Shown here one piece after another: positions 17,868 to 26,081 of a stretch of 64,000 bases of DNA. The stretch is from Salipiger sp. CCB-MM3. GTDB taxonomy: Bacteria > Pseudomonadota > Alphaproteobacteria > Rhodobacterales > Rhodobacteraceae. Position 1 is the first letter of the stretch. Each line of letters begins with the position of its first letter. The DNA is taken from the NCBI RefSeq assembly GCF_001687105.1, contig NZ_CP014595.1:1759001-1823000 (forward strand), written 5' to 3'. The notes beneath the pieces are model-generated. The model ran no database searches. It was not told where the DNA came from and saw nothing but the letters and a program-made list of their open reading frames with translations. The position numbers and the translations under genes were made by a program.

Positions 17868-18316
17868 GCTCCGTCCCCCGCGCCCCGCTGTTCCTCGCCC
17901 TCGCCGGTCTGCTGCCCTTTCTTTGGTCGGTAGGCACGCATTACAGCGATGACCTTTATGCATGGTCCATGGCGAACCTCGGCAGCCGTTTCGTCGCGCC
18001 CTATCTGCAGCTGTCCTATGGCACGGTGATCCTTGCCTTCATGTCCGGCGTGCTCTGGGGCTTTGCCACCAAGGCGGGCGGCAGCAAGGCCGCAGTGGCC
18101 TACGCGCTGTCGGTGCTGCCGGCGCTCTGGGCCTTCTTCATGGTGGGCGGCGGGCCGGTGTCGGCGGGGATGAATCTGATCTTCGGCTTTCTCGGCCTGC
18201 TGCTGCTCGACGCCTTCTTCCAGCTCTGGGGGCTGACGCCGCGCTGGTGGCTGGCGCTGCGCGTGCCGCTGACGGCGGCGGTGATCGCCTGCCTGTCGGT
18301 GGGTGTGTTCCTGTGA
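17864..18316 (+). CDS. DUF3429 membrane protein
   Basis: A 150-residue membrane protein with about five hydrophobic helices. GTVILAFMSGVLWGFATKAG near residues 60-80 is the DUF3429 core; the second half runs through NLIFGFLGLLLLDAFFQLWG. No function is established. The ATG at 17864 overlaps the stop of the 11-codon leader ORF. Its own stop overlaps the GTG of the methyltransferase gene (GTGA), and that gene overlaps rnhA, giving a tightly packed unit. Confidence 0.83.
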   Translation: MSSVPRAPLFLALAGLLPFLWSVGTHYSDDLYAWSMANLGSRFVAPYLQLSYGTVILAFMSGVLWGFATKAGGSKAAVAYALSVLPALWAFFMVGGGPVSAGMNLIFGFLGLLLLDAFFQLWGLTPRWWLALRVPLTAAVIACLSVGVFL

Positions 18317-18900
18317 GCGACGAGGAAACGCTTCGGGTCTATGCGCAAAAGGCGCGCGACTATGAGGCGCTGGCCCGTCCGGGCGAATACCCTACGCTGA
18401 CCAGCTTCATCGCGGCGCTGCCCGAGGGCGGCGATGTGCTCGACCTCGGCTGCGGGCCGGGGCTGGAGGCGGCACGAATGGCGCAGGCCGGGCTGAGGGT
18501 CGAGGCGATGGACGCTTCGCCCGAGATGGTGGCGCTGGCGGCGGCGCGTCCCGGAGTGGCCGCGCGGCAGGGCAGTTTCGATGATCTTTGCGCAGAGCGC
18601 CGATACGATGGGGTCTGGGCCAGCTTCAGCCTGCTGCATGCGCCCCGCGCCGACATGCCGCGCCATCTTGCAGCCATCGCGCGGGCGCTGCGCCCGGACG
18701 GTGTGCTGAGCCTGACTCTGAAGGAAGGGCAGGGCGAGGCGCGCGACCGGTTGGGGCGCTTTTATAGCTATTACACCGAGCCCGAACTGCGCCGTCTGCT
18801 GGCGGATGTCGGCCTGCGGGTGGATGCCGTTGCGCGCGGCAGCGGGACCGGGCTTGACGGCACCTCGTCGCCATGGCTTAGCGTGCTCGCCCATGGCTGA
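18313..18900 (+). CDS. Class I SAM-dependent methyltransferase
   Basis: A 195-residue methyltransferase. Motif I is [17 protein letters not shown] near 41-57; the acidic residue of motif II is in [24 protein letters not shown] matches the post-motif region of type 11 methyltransferases. The substrate is unknown. Translation starts at GTG 18313, overlapping the DUF3429 stop; no ATG gives a plausible N-terminus. The last eight bases overlap the rnhA start. Confidence 0.87.
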   Translation: MSDEETLRVYAQKARDYEALARPGEYPTLTSFIAALPEGGDVLDLGCGPGLEAARMAQAGLRVEAMDASPEMVALAAARPGVAARQGSFDDLCAERRYDGVWASFSLLHAPRADMPRHLAAIARALRPDGVLSLTLKEGQGEARDRLGRFYSYYTEPELRRLLADVGLRVDAVARGSGTGLDGTSSPWLSVLAHG

Positions 18901-19345
18901 CCTATTTGCATATACCGACGGAGCGTGCTCCGGAAATCCCGGCCCGGGCGGCTGGGGCGTTCTGATGCGCGCGATGGACGGCGACACCGTCAAGAAAGAG
19001 CGCGAGCTCAAGGGCGGCGAAGCCGAGACCACCAACAACCGCATGGAGTTGATGGCGGCGATCAGCGCCCTCGAGGCGCTGTCGCGCCCGACGCAGATCA
19101 CCGTGGTGACCGACAGCGCCTATGTGAAGAACGGCGTCACCGGCTGGATCCACGGCTGGAAGCGCAACGGCTGGAAGACCGCCGCCAAGAAGCCGGTGAA
19201 AAACGCCGAGCTGTGGCAGCGGCTCGACGAAGCGCAGAAGCGCCACCAGGTGACCTGGGAATGGGTCAAGGGCCACGCCGGCCACCCCGAGAACGAGCGC
19301 GCCGACGAGTTGGCGCGCGCGGGCATGGCGCCCTTCAAGGGCTGA
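18893..19345 (+). CDS. rnhA: Ribonuclease HI
   Basis: A 150-residue RNase HI degrading the RNA strand of RNA-DNA hybrids. The catalytic acidic residues are in [26 protein letters not shown] and [10 protein letters not shown], with the histidine-bearing [15 protein letters not shown] near the C-terminus. The basic protrusion ([18 protein letters not shown]) is present. Length is typical. It overlaps the upstream methyltransferase gene by eight bases and the TRIC gene follows 4 nt later. Confidence 0.97.
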   Translation: MADLFAYTDGACSGNPGPGGWGVLMRAMDGDTVKKERELKGGEAETTNNRMELMAAISALEALSRPTQITVVTDSAYVKNGVTGWIHGWKRNGWKTAAKKPVKNAELWQRLDEAQKRHQVTWEWVKGHAGHPENERADELARAGMAPFKG

Positions 19346-19349
19346 GGCG

Positions 19350-19973
19350 ATGAGCCCGCTCGTCCTTCTCGACTATGCTTCGGTTCTGATCTTCGCGCTG
19401 ACCGGCGCGCTGGTCGCCAGCCGGGCGCAGCTTGACGTGGTGGGCTTTGCCTTTCTCGCCTGCCTGACCGCCGTCGGCGGCGGCACCACGCGCGATCTGC
19501 TGCTCGACCGGCACCCGGTGTTCTGGGTGGCCGAGCCGACCTATCTTGCCATCGCCTGCGCCGCGGCACTGCTGGTCTTCTTCACCGCGCACCGGCTGGA
19601 AAGCCGCGCCAAGGCCATTCTCTGGCTCGATGCGGCGGCGCTGTCGGTGGCGGTGGCCGCGGGCAGCTCCATCGCGCAGGCCGAGGGGGCGGCCTGGGGC
19701 GTGATCCTCGTGATGGGGGTGATGACCGGCTGTCTTGGCGGGCTCATGCGCGATGTGGTGGCCAATGAGGTGCCGCTGCTGCTGAAACAGGGCGAGCCCT
19801 ATGCCACCTGTGCCTTATGCGGAGCGCTGGCGCTGCTGGGGGCCGAGGCGCTGGGGTTGCCGCCCTTCTCCGCCGCGCTGGTCTGCGCCGCGGTCACCTT
19901 TGCGCTGCGCGCCTCGGCCATCGCCTTTGGCTGGGGCATCCCCGTCTACAAGTCGCGCCCGCCGCGGAAGTGA
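19350..19973 (+). CDS. TRIC-type cation channel family protein (YadS-like)
   Basis: A 207-residue membrane protein with seven predicted helices in two related halves, each holding the glycine-rich hallmark: CLTAVGGGTTRDLLL near 37-51 and MTGCLGGLMRDVVANEVP near 125-142. Bacterial TRIC homologues (UPF0126) form trimeric monovalent cation channels. It is the last gene of the packed DUF3429-methyltransferase-rnhA group and is followed by a dispersed repeat. Confidence 0.88.
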   Translation: MSPLVLLDYASVLIFALTGALVASRAQLDVVGFAFLACLTAVGGGTTRDLLLDRHPVFWVAEPTYLAIACAAALLVFFTAHRLESRAKAILWLDAAALSVAVAAGSSIAQAEGAAWGVILVMGVMTGCLGGLMRDVVANEVPLLLKQGEPYATCALCGALALLGAEALGLPPFSAALVCAAVTFALRASAIAFGWGIPVYKSRPPRK

Positions 19974-19993
19974 GCGCGGCGTTGAGGTCAGGC

Positions 19994-20042
19994 GAGGGGC
20001 GCTGCCCCTCGCGCTCCCCGGCGTTTTTCAAAGAGAAGAAGG
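19994..20042 (+). repeat. Dispersed hairpin-tail repeat, copy B (subfamily 2)
   Basis: GAGGGG-CGCTG-CCCCTC (19994-20010) is followed by CCCCGGCGTTTTTC and AAAGAGAAGAAGG. The tail is almost identical to copy A, while the spacer between hairpin and tail is shorter. It lies between the convergent TRIC and MalY-type genes. The T-run after the GC block could also help transcription end. Confidence 0.7.
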
Positions 20043-20075
20043 GGCGGGCGTGGTGCGCGGCGCCCCTAATTTGGC

Positions 20076-21254
20076 TCACTGCAGGTCGGCGAAGGCCTTT
20101 TGCAGGCGGGTGCCGGCCTCTTCGATGGTGGCGCGCGGCGCTGCGAGGTTGATGCGCATGCAGGTCTCGCCGCCGGCGCCGAAGGACGGGCCGGGGCTGA
20201 CGGCGATCTTGGCGATGTCACGTACCCGCGCGTTGACCTCTTCGAAATTCATGCCGGTGCCGGAGAAATCCACCCAGGCCAGATAGGTCGCCTGCAGCGG
20301 CATCGAGCGCAGCCCGGGGATGGCATTGACCATCTCGTCAAAGACCGCGCGGTTGCCGTCGAGATGGGCGATCTGCGCATCCACCCATTCCGCGCCCTCG
20401 GGCGAATAGGCGGCAGCGGTCATGATCAGACCCAGCGCGTTGGGCTTGCTGTCGAGCGCGGTCAGCCGGTCTTCCATCTGCTTGCGCAGCCCGTCGTTGC
20501 TGATCGTCAGCGCCCCGACCCGCTGGCCGGCGATGTTGAAGGTCTTGGAGGCGGCGGTGAGGGTGATCAGACGGTCCTCGCTCTCGGGCGCGGCCACGGC
20601 CATGGGCACGAAGGTTTCGCCGGGGTAGATCAGGTCGTGGTGCACCTCATCCGACAGCAACATCAGATCGTTGCGCTTGGCAAACTCGGCGACGGCGCGC
20701 AGCTCTTCGGCGGTCCAGATGCGGCCAGAGGGGTTCTGCGGCGAGCACCAGATCAGCATGGTCTCCTTGCCGGTGAGCCGTGCCTGCGCATCCTCGAGAT
20801 CAAGCTCGTAGCGGTCGCCCTCGCGCTTCAGCGGGCATTCGGTGACCACCCGGTTGGCGCGGCGCACCTTGGCAGCGAACTCGTGATAGACCGGCGAGAA
20901 GATCGCCACGTGATCGCCCGGCGCGGTATAGACGTCGAGGCACATGGCGACGCCATTGCCGAGCCCGTGCACCGGCACGATCCAGTTCTGTTCGATGTCC
21001 CAATCGTGCCGCGTCTTCATCCACCATTGCACCGCGCTGGTATAAAGCGACATGGCCGAGAAATAGCCGAAGATCCCGAGATCGACCTGCGCCTGCAGCG
21101 CGTCGCGCACGCAGGGCGCGGTGGGATAGTCGGAATCGGCGGTCCACATCGCCAGACCGTCCTCCTGCGGCACGCCGAAGAGTTTCTCCATCAGGTCCCA
21201 TTTGGCGGAGCCGGTGCCCCGGCGGTCGATCGGTTGGTTGAACAGGTCTTTCAT
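20076..21254 (-). CDS. MalY/PatB family PLP-dependent cystathionine beta-lyase
   Basis: A 392-residue fold-type I PLP enzyme. The Schiff-base lysine is in TAASKTFNIAGQRVGA near 230; WCSPQNPSGRIW and LLSDEVHHDLIYPG hold the cofactor-contacting Asn and Asp/Tyr. MWTADSDYPTAPCV at the N-terminus is typical of MalY/PatB, which splits cystathionine or cysteine conjugates; aminotransferase activity cannot be excluded. The start MKDLFNQPIDRRGTGS at 21254 matches the family, while the frame open to 21380 has no similarity. Confidence 0.9.
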   Translation of the reverse strand: MKDLFNQPIDRRGTGSAKWDLMEKLFGVPQEDGLAMWTADSDYPTAPCVRDALQAQVDLGIFGYFSAMSLYTSAVQWWMKTRHDWDIEQNWIVPVHGLGNGVAMCLDVYTAPGDHVAIFSPVYHEFAAKVRRANRVVTECPLKREGDRYELDLEDAQARLTGKETMLIWCSPQNPSGRIWTAEELRAVAEFAKRNDLMLLSDEVHHDLIYPGETFVPMAVAAPESEDRLITLTAASKTFNIAGQRVGALTISNDGLRKQMEDRLTALDSKPNALGLIMTAAAYSPEGAEWVDAQIAHLDGNRAVFDEMVNAIPGLRSMPLQATYLAWVDFSGTGMNFEEVNARVRDIAKIAVSPGPSFGAGGETCMRINLAAPRATIEEAGTRLQKAFADLQ

Positions 21255-21382
21255 CGGCGACGTCACTTCCCTACAGCATCTCGGACAGGTCTCGCGCCCG
21301 ACGCTAGCGAACGCGCGCCGGAGTGCAACCACTGCACGGTGCGCATCTTGCGCGATCACGTTCATTTGCCTAAGTGACACCC

Positions 21383-21904
21383 ATGAAACGCCCTATCCTC
21401 ATTCACCCCGATCCGCGGCTGAAAAAGCTCTGCGCGCCGGTGCCCGATCTGTCGGACGAGCTGCGCGTGCTGGCCGACGACATGCTCGAAACCATGTATG
21501 ACGCGCCGGGCATCGGGCTGGCCGCGCCGCAGATTGGCGTGCTGGACCGGCTGATCGTGCTCGATTGTGCGCGCCCCGACGATGGCGAGACGCCGCGCCC
21601 GCTGGTGATGTTCAACCCGCGGGTGATCGCCAGCTCGGACGAGCGCAACGTTTACGAGGAAGGCTGCCTGTCGATCCCCGAGCAATATGCCGAGGTCGAA
21701 CGGCCGAAGATCGTGCAGGTGGAATGGCTCGACCGCGACGGCAAGCTGCAGACGGAAGAGTTCGACGGGCTCTGGGCGACCTGCGTGCAGCATGAGATCG
21801 ACCACCTCGATGGCAAGCTCTTCATCGACTACCTGAAGCCGCTGAAGCGCCAGATGATCACCCGGAAGATGCAGAAGCTGAAGCGCGAGAGGGCGCGGAT
21901 TTGA
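21383..21904 (+). CDS. def: Peptide deformylase (first of three)
   Basis: A 173-residue deformylase with a full active site: motif I GIGLAAPQ (43-50), motif II EGCLSIP with metal ligand C95, and motif III QHEIDH with H137, E138 and H141. It removes the formyl group from nascent N-termini. The C-terminal basic helix KRQMITRKMQKLKRERARI fits type I enzymes. It overlaps the next deformylase and shares the cluster with fmt, whose product formylates initiator tRNA. The ATG at 21383 is chosen over a GTG nine bases earlier. Confidence 0.96.
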   Translation: MKRPILIHPDPRLKKLCAPVPDLSDELRVLADDMLETMYDAPGIGLAAPQIGVLDRLIVLDCARPDDGETPRPLVMFNPRVIASSDERNVYEEGCLSIPEQYAEVERPKIVQVEWLDRDGKLQTEEFDGLWATCVQHEIDHLDGKLFIDYLKPLKRQMITRKMQKLKRERARI

Positions 21905-22398
21905 GCCTGCTGCCGATCTTGCGCTGGCCCGACCCGCGCCTGTCGCAGGTCTGTGCCGAGGTGGCCTCTGTGGCGGAGGTAACCGATCTGGTCACCGATA
22001 TGTTCGAGACCATGTATGACGCGCCCGGTCGCGGGCTGGCGGGGCCGCAGGTGGGTGCCATGGTCCGGGTCTTTGTGATGGACGCGGGCTGGAAGGACGG
22101 CGAGATGAACCCGCTGGCCTGCATCAACCCGCGCATCCTCTGGGCCTCGGACGAAACGGTCACCGGCGGCGAGGGCTGCCTGTCGATCCCCGGCGTGACG
22201 GCGCAGGTGACGCGCGCGGCGCGGATTCGTCTGGGATTTACCGATCTGACCGGCGCGGCGCAGGAGGTCGAACTGTCCGGCCCCGAGGCGATCGTGGCGC
22301 AGCATGAATACGACCATCTTGACGGGCTGGTGCATTTCGACCGGCTGGAGCCCGCGGCGCGGGACGCGCTGACGGCCGAGTACGACGCGCTGGCGTAA
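21901..22398 (+). CDS. def: Peptide deformylase paralogue (second of three)
   Basis: A 165-residue paralogue that retains motif II EGCLSIP (C93) and motif III QHEYDH (H135, E136, H139), so it should bind metal. Motif I is GRGLAGPQ, with one Ala replaced by Gly and an Arg where Ile or Val is usual. It starts with TTG overlapping the first gene's stop (TTGA); no ATG is available near the N-terminus. It lacks the basic C-terminal helix, so ribosome contact may differ. Confidence 0.9.
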   Translation: MSLLPILRWPDPRLSQVCAEVASVAEVTDLVTDMFETMYDAPGRGLAGPQVGAMVRVFVMDAGWKDGEMNPLACINPRILWASDETVTGGEGCLSIPGVTAQVTRAARIRLGFTDLTGAAQEVELSGPEAIVAQHEYDHLDGLVHFDRLEPAARDALTAEYDALA

Positions 22399-22445
22399 CT
22401 CTCTGGCCAGACCTTTGGCTTGACGACCCTGACAAGGAGCGTGGC

Positions 22446-22940
22446 ATGACCGCACGCAAATGCATTCCCTGGCCCGACAAGCGCCTGCGGACCAAGGCCG
22501 AGCCGGTCGAGGCGATCACCGATGAGATCCGCGCGCTCTGGGACGATATGATCGACACGATGGAGGCGATGCCCGGCGTCGGTCTGGCCGCGCCGCAGAT
22601 CGGCGTGCTGCTGCGGCTTGCGGTGGTCGATGCCTCGGAAGAGCGCGGCAAGGCGATCCGCATGGCCAACCCCGAGATCCTGCATGCCTCGGTCAAGATG
22701 AACGCGCACGACGAGGCCAGCCCCAACCTGCCCGGCGTCTGGGCGAAGATCGAGCGCCCGCGCGGCGTGACGGTGCGCTTCATGGATGAGACCGGCGAGA
22801 CGCGGGAGCAGGATTTCGTCGGGCTCTGGGCAACCTCGGTGCAGCATCAGGTCGATCATCTGAACGGCAAGATGTATTTCGACCATCTGGGCAAGGTGAA
22901 GCGCGACATGCTGATCCGTAAGTCGAAGAAGCGCGGCTGA
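22446..22940 (+). CDS. Degenerate peptide deformylase homologue (third of three)
   Basis: A 164-residue deformylase fold with motif I intact (GVGLAAPQ, 44-51) but two active-site changes: motif II reads EASPNLP, putting Ser92 at the metal-ligand cysteine, and motif III reads QHQVDH, with Gln135 instead of the catalytic glutamate. Both histidines (134, 138) remain. Established deformylases need Cys and Glu, so this is probably inactive as a deformylase or has another role. It lies 47 nt after the second gene, keeps a basic C-terminus like the first, and precedes fmt. Confidence 0.88.
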   Translation: MTARKCIPWPDKRLRTKAEPVEAITDEIRALWDDMIDTMEAMPGVGLAAPQIGVLLRLAVVDASEERGKAIRMANPEILHASVKMNAHDEASPNLPGVWAKIERPRGVTVRFMDETGETREQDFVGLWATSVQHQVDHLNGKMYFDHLGKVKRDMLIRKSKKRG

Positions 22941-23010
22941 GATCGGCCTTCGTCTTGGGCTATGCCCGTGGTCTTTGTCTGTGGCCGCGCTGGCGGTGCG
23001 GGCGGGTTTT

Positions 23011-23086
23011 GCGTATTTGAAGAACAATGAAGCTGCGGCGCCGGTGGGGTGCCGCGGGTTTCGAGTATTTTTGGAAAGATGAAAGG
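23011..23086 (+). repeat. Dispersed repeat tail motifs, copy C (degenerate)
   Basis: Two tail-like motifs occur in the def3-fmt gap: GCGTATTTGAAGAACAATG at 23011 onward and CGAGTATTTTTGGAAAGATG at 23062 onward, separated by a GCGGC...GCCGC inverted pair. They resemble the tail of copies A, B, D and E but lack the first hairpin. The second one runs into the fmt ribosome-binding region. Confidence 0.5.
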
Positions 23087-23096
23087 GAGCGGGCGG

Positions 23097-24059
23097 ATGC
23101 GCGTGGTCTTCATGGGAACGCCGGAGTTTTCGGTGCCGGTGCTGGAGGCGCTGGCGGGCGCCGGGCACGAGATCGCCGCGGTCTATTGCCAGCCGCCGCG
23201 GCCCGCCGGACGCGGCAAGAAAGAGCGTCCCTCGCCGGTGCAGGCGCGGGCCGAAGAGATGGGGCTGGAGGTGCGCCATCCGGTGAGCCTGAAGGGCGCG
23301 GAGGCGCAGGCCGAGTTCGCCGCGCTGAAGGCGGATGTGGCGGTGGTCGTGGCCTATGGGCTGATCCTGCCGCAGGCGGTGCTGGATGCGCCGGCCTATG
23401 GCTGCCTCAACATCCACGCCTCGCTGCTGCCGCGCTGGCGCGGGGCCGCGCCGATCCACCGGGCGATCCTGTCGGGCGATCCCGAGACCGGCGTGTGCAT
23501 CATGCAGATGGAGGCCGGGCTCGACACCGGGCCGGTGCTGCTGCGCGAGGCGCTGGAGATTGGCGCGGAAGAGACCACCGGCGCGCTGCACGACCGGCTT
23601 TCGGCGCTGGGATCGCGGCTCATCGTCACCGCGCTGGAGCGGCTCGACGATCTGACTCCCGAGGTGCAGCCCGAGGCGGGGGTGACCTACGCCCAGAAGA
23701 TCGACAAGGCCGAAGCGGTGCTCGACTGGTCTCTAAGCGCCGAGGAGGTGTCGCGGCACATTCGCGGTCTGGCGCCGTTCCCGGGCGCATGGACCATGGC
23801 CGGAGACCAGCGGATCAAGCTGCTGGGCGCGCGCGTGGTGCCGGGCGAGGGCGCGCCGGGCGAGGCGCTGGACGATCGGTTCGTCATCGCCTGCGGCAGC
23901 GGCGCGGTGCAGGTGACGCGGGCGCAGCGCGCGGGCAAGGGCGCGCAGGACGTCGAGACATTCCTGCGCGGGCTGCGCATCCCTGCGGGCATGGTGCTGG
24001 GCTCGGGGCACGACAGCGGTCATCATCCTGGGAAACAGACTGGCCATCAGGCGGGCTGA
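23097..24059 (+). CDS. fmt: Methionyl-tRNA formyltransferase
   Basis: A 320-residue Fmt that formylates initiator Met-tRNA with 10-formyltetrahydrofolate. [15 protein letters not shown] is the N-terminal signature; the catalytic motif is [20 protein letters not shown] near 112-131; the C-terminal OB-like domain starts near 205. The start at 23097 follows AAAGGGAG at 23082-23089; an earlier in-frame ATG at 23049 lies in repeat sequence. The tail [19 protein letters not shown] is unusually rich in His and Gly. Confidence 0.96.
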   Translation: MRVVFMGTPEFSVPVLEALAGAGHEIAAVYCQPPRPAGRGKKERPSPVQARAEEMGLEVRHPVSLKGAEAQAEFAALKADVAVVVAYGLILPQAVLDAPAYGCLNIHASLLPRWRGAAPIHRAILSGDPETGVCIMQMEAGLDTGPVLLREALEIGAEETTGALHDRLSALGSRLIVTALERLDDLTPEVQPEAGVTYAQKIDKAEAVLDWSLSAEEVSRHIRGLAPFPGAWTMAGDQRIKLLGARVVPGEGAPGEALDDRFVIACGSGAVQVTRAQRAGKGAQDVETFLRGLRIPAGMVLGSGHDSGHHPGKQTGHQAG

Positions 24060-24080
24060 GCCCCGCGAAAGGAGGGCGGC

Positions 24081-24317
24081 ATGGGACTTCTCTGGCTCAT
24101 CATCCTAGGCGCGGCGGCGGGGTTTTTTGCCACGCGCGTCATGCAGGTGCGCACCGGTGTCCTGCAGACGGTGCTGATCGGCATGGGCGGCGCGCTGATC
24201 GGCGGGCTGGTGCTGCGCGGGCTCATCGCGGTCACCGGGGCGTTGGCCGGTCTGGTGGGCGCGGTGCTGGGCGCCATACTGCTGATCTGGATCTTTCAGA
24301 AATTCGGCCCGCGCTGA
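24081..24317 (+). CDS. Small GlsB/YeaQ/YmgE-like membrane protein
   Basis: A 78-residue hydrophobic protein with three predicted membrane helices and the repeated small-residue pattern of the GlsB/YeaQ/YmgE (transglycosylase-associated) family: IILGAAAGFFATRVM, VLIGMGGALIGGLV and GLVGAVLGAILLIWIF. The function is unclear; relatives are often stress-induced. A consensus AAAGGAGG precedes the ATG. It lies 21 nt after fmt and may be read from the same transcript. A second family member is at 40183-40425. Confidence 0.78.
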   Translation: MGLLWLIILGAAAGFFATRVMQVRTGVLQTVLIGMGGALIGGLVLRGLIAVTGALAGLVGAVLGAILLIWIFQKFGPR

Positions 24318-24432
24318 CGGCGGTTCCGCCTCGGAGTGTGCGCTCATGCGAAGGGGCTGCGCGCCCCTGCCTGTTTGCTTGGCCGCCCGATGCCACTAGC
24401 TCATGGCCCAGAGCAACGCAGGAGTGCGACAG

Positions 24433-25422
24433 ATGGGCCTACTGGTCGACGGCAAGTGGCAGGACAAATGGTATGACACCGACAAGACCGGCGGCAAGTT
24501 CGTGCGGTCCACGGCAAAGTTCCGCAATTGGGTGACCGCTGACGGATCAGCCGGACCCTCGGGCGAGGCGGGTTTCAAGGCCGAACCCGGACGCTACCAT
24601 CTCTATGTCAGCTATGCCTGTCCCTGGGCGCATCGCGCGCTGATCTTCCGCAAGCTCAAGGGGCTGGAGGATCTGATCTCCTATAGTGCCGTGCATCCCG
24701 AGATGCTGTCGGAAGGCTGGGAGTTCCGCACCGATTTCGACGGTGCCACCGGTGACCGGCTGTATGATCTTCCCTACCTGCGCGACGTCTACCTCAAGGC
24801 CAACCCGACGGTTTCGGGGCGGGTGACGGTGCCGGTGCTGTGGGACAAGGAGCGCAAGACTATCGCGTCGAACGAGAGCGCCGAGATCATCCGCATGTTC
24901 AATAGCGCCTTCGACGGGCTGACCGGCAACGCCGACGACTATTGGCCCGAGGCGCTGCGCGAGGCGATCGAGCCGGTGAACGCGCGCATCTACGACACGG
25001 TCAACAACGGCGTCTACAAGGCCGGATTCGCCACCACGCAGGAGGCCTATGAAGAGGCCGTCAGTCCGCTGTTCGACACGCTGGACTGGCTCGAGGAGCG
25101 GCTTTCCGGCCAGCGCTACCTAATGGGCGCGCAGATCACCGAGGCCGACTGGCGCCTGTTCACCACGCTGATCCGCTTCGACACGGTGTATCACGGCCAC
25201 TTCAAGTGCAACCGCGCCCGCATCGTCGATTACCCAGCGCTCTGGGCCTATGTGCGCGAGCTTTATCAGTGGCCGGGGGTCGCCGAGACGGTGCGGCTCG
25301 ACCATATCTCGCGCCACTACCACTACAGCCACGACACGATCAATCCGCACCGCATCGTGCCGGTGGGGCCGAAGCTTGACCTTGATGCGCCGCACCAGCG
25401 CGAGCGTCTGGCAGCGGCCTGA
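24433..25422 (+). CDS. Glutathionyl-hydroquinone reductase (GST family)
   Basis: A 329-residue member of the YqjG/ECM4 group that reduces glutathionyl-hydroquinones with glutathione. SYACPWAHRALIFRKLKG holds the catalytic cysteine near 60; DYWPEALREAIEPVNARIYD and a C-terminal GST helical domain follow, with the ITEADWRLFTTLIRFD segment. The start at 24433 (MGLLVDGKWQDKWYDT) has AGGAG at a suitable distance and matches the family N-terminus; the ATG at 24403 would add an unmatched decapeptide. Confidence 0.92.
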   Translation: MGLLVDGKWQDKWYDTDKTGGKFVRSTAKFRNWVTADGSAGPSGEAGFKAEPGRYHLYVSYACPWAHRALIFRKLKGLEDLISYSAVHPEMLSEGWEFRTDFDGATGDRLYDLPYLRDVYLKANPTVSGRVTVPVLWDKERKTIASNESAEIIRMFNSAFDGLTGNADDYWPEALREAIEPVNARIYDTVNNGVYKAGFATTQEAYEEAVSPLFDTLDWLEERLSGQRYLMGAQITEADWRLFTTLIRFDTVYHGHFKCNRARIVDYPALWAYVRELYQWPGVAETVRLDHISRHYHYSHDTINPHRIVPVGPKLDLDAPHQRERLAAA

Positions 25423-25428
25423 GCCATG

Positions 25429-25797
25429 TCACGGGGCGCAATGCGCCCCGTAATGCTCGACCATGGCCACAAGATCGGCCGGGGCGGTGGCGCTTGGCAG
25501 ATAGGCGCAGGCGTTGCCGCAATGGCGGAAGATCGAGCCGTCCGAGAACACCGCCGTGTCGGTGACAAAGACCACGCGGCAGTGCGGTTGGCGGTAAGAG
25601 GCGAAATCGGCCACCGCAAGCGCGCTGCCCTCGGCCAGCATCAGGTCGAGCACGATCACGTCGATCTGCTCTTCGAGCATCACCCGTGTCGCCGCCTCCT
25701 GACCTGACGCGACGCGAACCTCGGCACCACGGCTTTTGAGATGTCGGCCCCAGAGCCGCGCGAGAGTCTGATCGTGTTGGACTATGAGCACCTTCAT
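25429..25797 (-). CDS. Stand-alone response regulator receiver protein
   Basis: A 122-residue single receiver domain. The start MKVLIVQHDQTLARLWGRHL carries acidic Asp9 but has Gln-His where most receivers have Asp-Asp; the phosphorylatable Asp is in DVIVLDLMLAEGSAL (about D51); FVTDT corresponds to the conserved Thr/Ser position, but the Lys of beta-5 is replaced by a YLPSATAP segment. The changes make phosphorelay behaviour uncertain. No output domain and no histidine kinase are adjacent. The start follows AGGAGA. The last codons form an inverted repeat with the 3' flank of the neighbouring gene. Confidence 0.82.
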   Translation of the reverse strand: MKVLIVQHDQTLARLWGRHLKSRGAEVRVASGQEAATRVMLEEQIDVIVLDLMLAEGSALAVADFASYRQPHCRVVFVTDTAVFSDGSIFRHCGNACAYLPSATAPADLVAMVEHYGAHCAP

Positions 25798-26081
25798 CGC
25801 TTTCTCCTGACAGGTACTCCCCTGATGTGGTTCCGCATCCGGCACGCTGTCCGGAGGCAGGCGAGAGTTTTATTTGTTTTTTACCCTTCCACCTCCGTTT
25901 TCGGCTCGCTTCCTAAAGAAATGATTAATTTTGCTTTCCGATCCCAAGTTTCAGGGGTGCCGCTAGGTCACGCTTGTGTGTTCACAGGCCGCTGCACGCG
26001 ATGTGATCGCGCGCCAAGGCGGCGCGGTTGCCTGCCCCGTGCGGGCTGATAGGGTAACGCAAATTTTCCCAAGAGGTCCCA

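Noticed and set aside
25431..25451. ACGGGGCGC-AAT-GCGCCCCGT hairpin as a terminator for the glutathionyl-hydroquinone reductase gene
   Set aside because: It lies inside the end of the convergent receiver gene and is not followed by a T-run, so a terminator is not well supported.
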